Part shown: in pieces, positions 57,428-64,000 of the stretch | Layout of the letters: every line of letters begins with the position of its first letter | Numbering within the stretch: position 1 is the first letter of the stretch | DNA from: Corynebacterium sp. TAE3-ERU16 | GTDB lineage: Bacteria; Actinomycetota; Actinomycetes; Mycobacteriales; Mycobacteriaceae | Reading direction: 5' to 3' | DNA length: 64,000 nt | Assembly (NCBI RefSeq): GCF_019209935.1 | Contig: NZ_JAHUTN010000010.1 | Location: forward strand, 1-64,000 | Notes under the pieces: model-generated | Database searches by the model: none | What the model saw: the letters and a program-made list of their open reading frames with translations, nothing else | What the model was told of the DNA's origin: nothing | Translations under genes and position numbers: made by a program

Positions 57428-58597
57428 ATGGGACAGGTGAGTAAACGCGTTCTAATTCTGGGAAGCACCGGGTCCATCGGGACCCAGGCCATCGAGGTCA
57501 TCGACGCGAACCCGGAGGCCTTCGAGGTCGCCGGCATCGCCGCGGGCGGATCCGACCCGGCACGGATCATCGCCCAGGCCAGGCGGCTGCGTCTCGGCGC
57601 GGGACAGGTGGCCGTCGCCGATCCCGCGGCGGCGGCCGAGGTCTCCCGCGCCCTCGGTGCGGCGGTGATCAGCGGGCCGGACGCCGCCCGGGATCTCGTC
57701 GACGCCGTGCCGGCGGACACCGTGCTCAACGCTCTCGTGGGATCCATGGGGCTCGCGGCGACACTCGCCGCCCTTGAATCCGGGGCGGTCCTCGCGCTGG
57801 CGAACAAGGAGTCCCTGGTGGCCGGCGGCGAACTCGTGCTGCGGGCCGCCCGACCCGGACAACTCGTCCCCGTCGACTCCGAGCACTCGGCGATGGCGCA
57901 GTGCCTGATGGCTGGGACCGGTCGGGAGGTGTCCCGGCTGGTGCTCACCGCGTCCGGCGGTCCGTTCCGGGGGTGGACGAGGCAGCGGATGATGGACGTC
58001 ACCCCGCAGCAGGCCGCCGCCCACCCGACGTGGTCCATGGGGCAGATGAACACCCTGAACTCCGCGACGCTGGTGAACAAGGGGCTCGAATTCATCGAGG
58101 CCTCGCTCCTCTTCGGGATACCCGGGGACCGGATAGACGTCGTCGTCCACCCTCAGTCCATCGTGCACTCGATGGTCACGTTCACTGACGGTGCGACCAT
58201 CGCGCAGGCGTCCCCGCCGTCGATGAAGCTCCCGATCTCCCTGGCCCTGGACTGGCCCAGGCGGGTCCCGGACGCGCAGCCCGCTCTCGACTTCTCCGGT
58301 ACGTTCTCCTGGGACTTCGAACCCGTCGACCACGCCGCGTTCCCGGCGGTCCAGCTCGCCGCCCGGGCGGTGGACGCCGGCGGCACCTGGCCCGCGATCT
58401 ACAACGCCGCCAACGAGGAGGCAGCTGCCGCGTTCCTCGCCGGAGACATCCGGTTCCCGCAGATCGTCGACACCGTCGCCGAGGTCATGGACCGGGCCCA
58501 GGGATTCGTCCGACCGGCCGGGACCGTGGATGATGTCCTCGACGTGGAGAAGCGCGCCCGCCGGCTGGCCGGGGAGATCCTCGCCGCGAAACGCTGA
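57428..58597 (+). CDS. dxr: 1-deoxy-D-xylulose 5-phosphate reductoisomerase
   Basis: Second step of the non-mevalonate (MEP) isoprenoid pathway, NADPH-dependent. 389 residues. Seen: [14 protein letters not shown] near residue 11, [12 protein letters not shown] near 126, the metal-binding [11 protein letters not shown] near 150, [15 protein letters not shown] near 212, and a late [14 protein letters not shown] near 328. Start at the ATG 57428 or the GTG three codons later. It heads the dxr-rseP-ispG cluster. Confidence 0.97.
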   Translation: MGQVSKRVLILGSTGSIGTQAIEVIDANPEAFEVAGIAAGGSDPARIIAQARRLRLGAGQVAVADPAAAAEVSRALGAAVISGPDAARDLVDAVPADTVLNALVGSMGLAATLAALESGAVLALANKESLVAGGELVLRAARPGQLVPVDSEHSAMAQCLMAGTGREVSRLVLTASGGPFRGWTRQRMMDVTPQQAAAHPTWSMGQMNTLNSATLVNKGLEFIEASLLFGIPGDRIDVVVHPQSIVHSMVTFTDGATIAQASPPSMKLPISLALDWPRRVPDAQPALDFSGTFSWDFEPVDHAAFPAVQLAARAVDAGGTWPAIYNAANEEAAAAFLAGDIRFPQIVDTVAEVMDRAQGFVRPAGTVDDVLDVEKRARRLAGEILAAKR

Positions 58598-58689
58598 ACC
58601 ATCCACCGGTGTGCGAGACTTGAGCCCGCACCACCGGCCGCCGGCCCGGACCGGGACACCGACAGACATGCAAGGGGAGTGACCTCACC

Positions 58690-59901
58690 GTGGGTTATCT
58701 GCTGGGCGTCATTCTTTTCGCCCTCGGTATCGCGCTGACCATCGCACTGCACGAGGCGGGGCACATGGGTGTCGCCCGGCTGCTCGGGATGCGGGTCCGC
58801 CGCTACTTCATCGGATTCGGTCCGACGGTCAGCCAGTTCACCCGTGGGCACACCACCTACGGGCTCAAGGCGGTCCCACTCGGGGGCTTCTGCGACATCG
58901 CGGGGATGACCGCCAACGATCCGCTCACCCCGGAGGAGGAGCCGCTCGCGATGTGGCGGCGTCCCGCGTGGCAGCGCATCGCGGTCCTCGCCGGTGGCGT
59001 GGTCATGAATGTCTTCGTCGGTCTCGTCCTGATCTACACCGTCGCGGTGAGCGCCGGCATCCCGGATCCCGACATCGACCTCACACCGACCGTCGACGGC
59101 ACCGCCTGCGTCGCGTCGGCCCAGAACCCCGACGGAACGCTGTCGCCGTGCTCCGGTGCGGGGCCCGCCGCGGAGGCCGGCATAGTCTCCGGTGACCGGA
59201 TCACCGCCGTCGACGGCCGGCGCGTGCACACCTTCATCGAGCTCCGGGACACCGTCATGGCGAAGCCCGGAGAGACGGTGGAGCTCACCGTGGAACGCGA
59301 CGGGATCACCCGCGAGGTTCCGGTCACCGTCGCCGAAGCCACCCGGATCAACGCCGCGGGTGAGGAGATCACCGTCGGTGCGATCGGTGTGTCGCGGGCA
59401 CCGGTCGGGAACGTGTTCCGGTCCTACGGCCCCGTCGAGGGTATCGGCGCCTCACTCCGTTTCGCGGGCCTGATGCTCTCCGGCACCGTCGAGGGGCTGA
59501 AGTCCTTCCCCGCCAAGATCCCGGGCGTCGCCGCGGCGGTGTTCGGTGGCGAGCGCGCCCAGGACTCACCGGTGAGCGTCGTCGGCGCGACCCGGATCGG
59601 CGGGGAACTGGCTGAGCGCAGCGACTGGGCCACGTTCCTGATGATGCTCGCCAGCCTGAATTTCTTCCTCGCGCTGTTCAATGTCGTGCCGCTTCCGCCG
59701 CTCGACGGAGGACACATCGCCGTCGTCGTCTGGGAGAAGCTCCGGGACGCCGTGCGGAGGCTCCGTGGTCTGCCGTCGGCGGGGCCCGCGGACTACCGGG
59801 GCCTCATGCCGCTGACCTACACGGTTGCCGCGCTTCTGTTGACGGTGGGCATGGTCGTCATCGCCGCCGATGTGGTGAACCCGATCCGGTTGTCCGGCTG
59901 A
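58690..59901 (+). CDS. rseP: Site-2 protease RseP (M50)
   Basis: Intramembrane zinc metalloprotease that cuts anti-sigma factors and similar membrane proteins. 403 residues. Seen: HEAGH near residue 20 in the first membrane segment, a membrane segment near 98-120, a PDZ domain about 135-250 and the third active-site motif LPPLDGGHI near 336. All key residues are present. The GTG at 58690 is preceded by AAGGGGAG. Between dxr and ispG, as in many actinobacteria. In mycobacteria this protease is Rip1; partner proteins are not in this window. Confidence 0.95.
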   Translation: MGYLLGVILFALGIALTIALHEAGHMGVARLLGMRVRRYFIGFGPTVSQFTRGHTTYGLKAVPLGGFCDIAGMTANDPLTPEEEPLAMWRRPAWQRIAVLAGGVVMNVFVGLVLIYTVAVSAGIPDPDIDLTPTVDGTACVASAQNPDGTLSPCSGAGPAAEAGIVSGDRITAVDGRRVHTFIELRDTVMAKPGETVELTVERDGITREVPVTVAEATRINAAGEEITVGAIGVSRAPVGNVFRSYGPVEGIGASLRFAGLMLSGTVEGLKSFPAKIPGVAAAVFGGERAQDSPVSVVGATRIGGELAERSDWATFLMMLASLNFFLALFNVVPLPPLDGGHIAVVVWEKLRDAVRRLRGLPSAGPADYRGLMPLTYTVAALLLTVGMVVIAADVVNPIRLSG

Positions 59902-60033
59902 CGGTCCGCCGCCCGCGGATCCCCGCACCGGACGAGTGCCGGAGCCGGTGCTACCATCGACCACGACGGCCCGCCAGAATCTCACCCACGAGCACCGACC
60001 TGCAGGCGGTGCGCGACAAGGAGTTCTTTCACA

Positions 60034-61200
60034 GTGACTATCCCCATCGGACTCGGCATGCCTGAGGCGCCGCCGCCGGTGCTCGCCCCGAGACGCAAGA
60101 CCAGACAGTTCATGGTCGGCAACGTCGGTGTCGGATCGGACCACCCGATCTCGGTGCAGTCGATGACGAACACGAAGACCCACGACATCAACGCCACCCT
60201 GCAGCAGATCGCCCAGCTCACAGCCACGGGCTGCGACATCGTGCGTGTGGCGTGCCCCAAGCCGATCGACGCGGAAGCCCTGCCGATCATCGCGAAGAAG
60301 TCGCCGATCCCCGTGATCGCCGACATCCACTTCCAGCCCAAGTACATCTTCGCGGCCATCGACGCCGGATGCGCTGCGGTCCGCGTGAACCCCGGCAACA
60401 TCAAGGAGTTCGACGGCCGGGTCAGGGAGGTCGCGCTCGCCGCCGGATCCGCGGGCATCCCCATCCGCATCGGTGTCAACGCCGGTTCGCTGGACAAGCG
60501 GATCATGGAGAAGCACGGCAAGGCCACCCCGGAAGCCCTCGTCGAGTCGGCGCTCTGGGAGGCCAGCCTCTTCGAGGAGCACGGTTTCGGGGACATCAAG
60601 ATCTCCGTGAAGCACCACGACCCGGTCGTCATGGTCGAGGCCTACCGTCAGCTCGCCGCGCAGTGTGACTACCCTCTGCACCTCGGCGTCACCGAGGCCG
60701 GCCCGATGTTCCAGGGCACCATCAAATCCTCCGTGGCCTTCTCCGCGCTGCTGGCGGAGGGTATCGGCGACACCATCCGGGTCTCCCTGTCCGCTCCGCC
60801 GGAGGAGGAGGTCAAGGTCGGTGACATGATCCTGCAGTCGCTGAACCTGCGGCCCCGCAAGCTCGAGATCGTGTCCTGTCCGTCCTGCGGCCGCGCCCAG
60901 GTCGACGTCTACAAGCTCGCCGAGGAGGTCACCGCGGCGCTCGACGGGATGGAGTTCCCGCTGCGCGTCGCCGTGATGGGCTGCGTCGTCAACGGGCCCG
61001 GGGAGGCCCGCGACGCGGACATCGGCGTGGCCTCCGGCAACGGCAAGGGACAGATCTTCGTCAAGGGTGAGGTCATCAAGACCGTGCCCGAGTCGCAGAT
61101 CGTGGAGACCCTGATCGAGGAGGCGATGAAGATCGCGGAGGAGCTCGGTCTCGAGGAAGGCAGTGTGAGCGGTTCCCCCGAGGTGAAGGTCACCACCTGA
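60034..61200 (+). CDS. ispG: (E)-4-hydroxy-3-methylbut-2-enyl-diphosphate synthase
   Basis: Iron-sulfur enzyme of the MEP pathway. 388 residues. Seen: the TIM-barrel start [20 protein letters not shown] near 24, [10 protein letters not shown] near 97, RVNPGNI near 119, and the C-terminal Cys set SCPSCGRAQ near 282 and [18 protein letters not shown] near 315 with the conserved Glu. GTG start at 60034 with AAGGAG 12-13 nt upstream. With dxr it shows that MEP genes sit together here. Confidence 0.97.
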   Translation: MTIPIGLGMPEAPPPVLAPRRKTRQFMVGNVGVGSDHPISVQSMTNTKTHDINATLQQIAQLTATGCDIVRVACPKPIDAEALPIIAKKSPIPVIADIHFQPKYIFAAIDAGCAAVRVNPGNIKEFDGRVREVALAAGSAGIPIRIGVNAGSLDKRIMEKHGKATPEALVESALWEASLFEEHGFGDIKISVKHHDPVVMVEAYRQLAAQCDYPLHLGVTEAGPMFQGTIKSSVAFSALLAEGIGDTIRVSLSAPPEEEVKVGDMILQSLNLRPRKLEIVSCPSCGRAQVDVYKLAEEVTAALDGMEFPLRVAVMGCVVNGPGEARDADIGVASGNGKGQIFVKGEVIKTVPESQIVETLIEEAMKIAEELGLEEGSVSGSPEVKVTT

Positions 61201-61312
61201 CCCTCCCCGTGTCCGCACGTGTGCCGACTCCCCACCAGTCCCATCCGTCACAAGTTGCCGGTTCCGGTCACGGCACGCCGCGCGGTTCCGTCGGTGCGCC
61301 CGTCCCGGTTGA

Positions 61313-61318
61313 TACCTT
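61313..61318 (+). promoter_or_regulatory. -10 element TACCTT before the penicillin-binding protein gene
   Basis: TACCTT ends 7 nt before the ATG at 61326, with no Shine-Dalgarno sequence. Confidence 0.4.
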
Positions 61319-61325
61319 GAACCCC

Positions 61326-63260
61326 ATGAAGAAGACGTCTGCGGTGCTCACGGCGATCATGCTGGTCGCCGCGGGGCTGGTGGGCTGCACCCCGAAGCCG
61401 CCACCCGCCGACGACACCGTGGGGGCGTTCTTCGCGGCCGTCTCCGACGGCGACTTCGATGCGGCGGGAGCGCTGACCGATGATCCGTCCGCCGCGTCCG
61501 GCATGCTCCGTGAGTCCTTCGAGGGGCTCCAGGCGGAACAGGTGGACGTGGAGCTCGAAGGCCTGTCCACCGGGGACAACACCGCCACCGCGGAGTTCAC
61601 GGTCGACTGGTCCCTGCCGCGCGACCGGGAGGTCCGTTACCCGTCGAGGATGTCGCTGAGCAAGGTCGGCGGCGAGTGGGTCATCCGGTGGCGGCCGAAC
61701 CTCCTGCACCCCAGGCTGGGCGCGAACCAGCATCTCGAGCTGCGGGGGATCAACGCGGAGCGCGCCAGGGTGATCAGCAACGACGGCGTCGCGCTCCTGG
61801 AACCCGGAACCACCTACCGGGTTCTGGTCAACACGAAGGACCTGCGGGACCCGGAAGCGACGGCCCGGACCGTCGCCCGGGCACTCGACGCGGCCCATTC
61901 CCGCGACCGCAGTGTGGCCACGGTCAACGCCAACGAACTGGCGGACAACCTCCGCCGCGCGAAGGGCATGTACTCGGTCGGTCTGGTGAACGAGATCGAG
62001 GGACCGAAGGTCGTGGAGGCCCTCGACGGCGTCGAGGCCGTGACCGTGAACCCGGAGGCGGCGATGGTCCGCACCGACCGGGACTTCGCGCCGGACATCA
62101 TCTCCCGGGTCGAACGCATCGTCAACGACGATCTCGACGGGGAGCGCGGCTGGCAGATCGCCGTCGTCAACTCGTACGGTGCCCAGATCGACACGCTGGA
62201 GACCCACGCCCCGACACCTGCGCCCGCGGTGCGGGTCAGCCTCGACACCAACGTCCAGCGTGCCGCGCAGGCGGCGGTGGATCTGCGCTCGGGGATGAAG
62301 GCGGTGATGGTGGTGATGCGCCCCTCCACCGGGGAGGTGCTCGCCATCGCGCAGACCGCCGAAGCCGACCGGGACGGGTCGATCGCCCTCATGGGCCAGT
62401 ATCCGCCCGGGTCGACATTCAAGATCATCACCGCCACCGCGGGCATGATGGACGAGGACCTCACCCCCGACAGCATCGTCCCCTGTCCCGGGACGATGGA
62501 GATCGGACACCGCATCGTCACGAACTACAACGGCTTCTCCCTCGGATCGGTGCCGCTCGAGCGGGCGTTCGCCGCATCCTGCAACACCAGCTTCGCCGAC
62601 ATCTCCTCACGCCTGAATCCCGGCGAACTCGAGCAGGTCGGCAAGCAGTTCGGGCTCGGTCTCGACTACACCATCGAGGGGTTGGGAACCGTCACCGGCT
62701 CCATCCCCCACGGTGACGAGCTGGTCGACCGCACCGAGGCCGGATTCGGTCAGGGCAAGGATCTCGCCAGCCCGTTCGGGATGGCGCTGGTCGCCTCCAC
62801 CGCGGCCGCGGGACGCACCCCCGTCCCGGTGCTCATCAACGGCCGGGAGACCACGGTCAGCGAGCACGTCGATCCGCCCACACCCCAGGCGATCGAGGGC
62901 CTGCAACGCATGATGCGCCAGGTGGTGACCACCGGTACGGCCCGGGGCATGCAGGCCGGTGGGGCGATCCACGGCAAGACCGGTGAGGCCGAGATCGCGG
63001 ACGGTTCCCACGCCTGGTTCGCCGGTTTCCGCGACGACGACATCGCCTTCGCCACCCTCGTCGTGCTCGGCGGTGGATCGGAGACCTCCGTCGCCATCAC
63101 CGACCACTTCTTCCGGGCCCTCGACGACCCGTCACTCCTGCCCCCGAGGGATGAACCCCGCCCACCGGCGCCGGAGGAGGAGACCGCGCCCCCGGCAGCG
63201 GCCCCCGCCGCTCCCGCGCAGCCGGAGGAGACGGCGGCGGTTCCGCCGCCGTACCTTTAG
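61326..63260 (+). CDS. Lipoprotein penicillin-binding protein (class B-like transpeptidase)
   Basis: Cross-links peptidoglycan outside the membrane. 644 residues. Seen: signal peptide with lipobox LVGC (Cys near 21), an NTF2-like N-terminal domain (30-145) as in PBP2a-type proteins, a dimerisation region, and the transpeptidase domain. This has STFK near residue 361 with catalytic Ser, SCN near 418 and KTGEAE near 552. The end is Pro/Ala/Glu-rich (about 605-644). The start is chosen for the signal peptide. A penicillin-binding protein between ispG and map is the known corynebacterial order; it resembles their Pbp2a/2b class. Confidence 0.9.
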   Translation: MKKTSAVLTAIMLVAAGLVGCTPKPPPADDTVGAFFAAVSDGDFDAAGALTDDPSAASGMLRESFEGLQAEQVDVELEGLSTGDNTATAEFTVDWSLPRDREVRYPSRMSLSKVGGEWVIRWRPNLLHPRLGANQHLELRGINAERARVISNDGVALLEPGTTYRVLVNTKDLRDPEATARTVARALDAAHSRDRSVATVNANELADNLRRAKGMYSVGLVNEIEGPKVVEALDGVEAVTVNPEAAMVRTDRDFAPDIISRVERIVNDDLDGERGWQIAVVNSYGAQIDTLETHAPTPAPAVRVSLDTNVQRAAQAAVDLRSGMKAVMVVMRPSTGEVLAIAQTAEADRDGSIALMGQYPPGSTFKIITATAGMMDEDLTPDSIVPCPGTMEIGHRIVTNYNGFSLGSVPLERAFAASCNTSFADISSRLNPGELEQVGKQFGLGLDYTIEGLGTVTGSIPHGDELVDRTEAGFGQGKDLASPFGMALVASTAAAGRTPVPVLINGRETTVSEHVDPPTPQAIEGLQRMMRQVVTTGTARGMQAGGAIHGKTGEAEIADGSHAWFAGFRDDDIAFATLVVLGGGSETSVAITDHFFRALDDPSLLPPRDEPRPPAPEEETAPPAAAPAAPAQPEETAAVPPPYL

Positions 63261-63347
63261 GGACACGTCACCACCGTCGGGGAACACGCGAACACCGGAA
63301 TGTTCGGTGCACCGGCACCTCGGCGTCGTGGTGCCGACGGGCAGCGC

Positions 63348-63353
63348 TACGAT
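63348..63353 (+). promoter_or_regulatory. -10 element TACGAT before map
   Basis: TACGAT ends 7 nt before the ATG at 63361, with no Shine-Dalgarno sequence; probably leaderless. Confidence 0.45.
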
Positions 63354-63360
63354 GGTGTTC

Positions 63361-64000
63361 ATGTCTACCGCACGCGCACGCCTGACCCCCGGAAAACAGA
63401 GCCCCGTCCGCACGGTGCCCAAGCACATCGAGCGGCCGGAGTACGTCTGGAAGGACACCGTCAGGGAGGCGTGCGGCGAGCCGCTCATCCAGACCCCGGA
63501 GACCATCGAGGCCATGCGCGAGGCCAGCCGCATCGCCGCCAACGCGCTCGCCGTCGCCGGTCAGGCCGTCGCACCCGGTGTCACCACCGACGAGCTGGAC
63601 CGGATCGCGCACGAGTACATGTGCGACCACGGCGCCTACCCCTCGACCCTCGGCTACCGCGGTTTCCCGAAGTCCTGCTGCACCTCGCTCAACGAGATCG
63701 TCTGCCACGGCATCCCGGACTCGACGGTGATCCGGGACGGCGACATCGTCAACATCGACGTCACCGCATACAAGAACGGCGTCCACGGCGACACCAACCG
63801 AACCTTCCTCGCCGGGGAGGTCAGCGAGGAACACCGTCTGCTCGTCGAGCGCACCTACACCGCCACGATGCGGGGTATCCGGGCGGCGAAGGCCGGCCGC
63901 GAGATCAACGTCATCGGCCGCGTCATCGAGTCCTACGCGAAACGCTTCGGATACTCCGTCGTCCGTGACTTCACCGGCCACGGCGTCGGCCCGACCTTCC
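63361..64000 (+). CDS. map: Methionine aminopeptidase, type I, 3' end cut by window
   Basis: Removes the N-terminal Met from new proteins. The window holds the first 213 codons of about 290. Seen: an N-terminal extension of about 40 residues as in actinobacterial MapB, then the pita-bread fold with [20 protein letters not shown] near 105 and metal ligands in [18 protein letters not shown] near 138. The third-ligand region GHGVGPTF lies at the end of the window. Start at the ATG 63361 after TACGAT. It is complete up to the cut. Confidence 0.95.
   Translation, partial: MSTARARLTPGKQSPVRTVPKHIERPEYVWKDTVREACGEPLIQTPETIEAMREASRIAANALAVAGQAVAPGVTTDELDRIAHEYMCDHGAYPSTLGYRGFPKSCCTSLNEIVCHGIPDSTVIRDGDIVNIDVTAYKNGVHGDTNRTFLAGEVSEEHRLLVERTYTATMRGIRAAKAGREINVIGRVIESYAKRFGYSVVRDFTGHGVGPTF

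Overview
The window reads as a high-G+C actinobacterial chromosome, most likely a Corynebacterium. The evidence is gene order and gene families: sepIVA-like, DUF177, rnc, mutM, acyP, smc and ftsY in a row; then amtB-glnK-glnD-ffh-rpsP; then rimM-trmD, rplS-lepB-rnhB-DUF2469-yraN-comM-dprA-xerC, rpsB-tsf-pyrH-frr-cdsA-rlmN, and dxr-rseP-ispG-PBP-map. A DUF4921 protein and a DUF2631 protein also fit. No tRNA, rRNA, CRISPR array or prophage was seen. Bases 1-180 are almost pure C/G homopolymer and look like an unreliable contig end.

Layout. 380-5973: DUF4921 (GalT-like), glycerate kinase, a secreted lipase and NADP-type glutamate dehydrogenase. 6145-15166: the sepIVA/rnc/mutM/smc block, with an inserted alanine/glycine:Na+ symporter and a small lipoprotein. 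15324-21192: a 1216-residue protein of unknown function, then ftsY with a very long acidic N-terminal domain. 21293-22627: an atypical 1.3-kb segment bounded by 13-bp inverted repeats. It holds an unrecognised membrane protein gene and the nonsense-mutated C-terminal end of an IS5-family transposase. 22626-30219: pfpI, the ammonium/PII operon amtB-glnK-glnD, ffh and rpsP. 30716-35382: POT peptide transporter, ABC-F ATPase, cupin and methyltransferase. 35443-43029: rimM, an enlarged trmD, a GntR/DUF1648 pair with its operator, tex, a rhodanese lipoprotein, rplS and lepB. 43035-49614: rnhB to xerC plus a degenerate M23 protein. 50042-56536: translation factors, pyrH, frr, cdsA and rlmN. 56732-64000: DUF2631, the isoprenoid genes dxr and ispG around rseP, a lipoprotein penicillin-binding protein, and the start of map, cut by the window end.

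How the genes work together. Much of the window serves protein synthesis and export: rpsP, rplS, rpsB, tsf, frr, rimM, trmD, rlmN, ffh, ftsY, lepB, map and an ABC-F protein. A second theme is nitrogen control (gdhA, amtB, glnK, glnD). A third is chromosome handling and DNA repair or uptake (smc, mutM, rnhB, comM, dprA, xerC, yraN). A fourth is envelope and growth (sepIVA-like, cdsA, dxr, ispG, rseP, PBP). At least eleven genes start 6-8 nt downstream of a TANNNT -10 element with little or no Shine-Dalgarno, so leaderless transcripts seem common here.

No clearly new multi-gene system is visible. The most unusual items are the IS5-bounded membrane gene (21293-22627), the 1216-residue protein between smc and ftsY, and the trmD gene with an internal insert and a 130-residue extra C-terminal domain.
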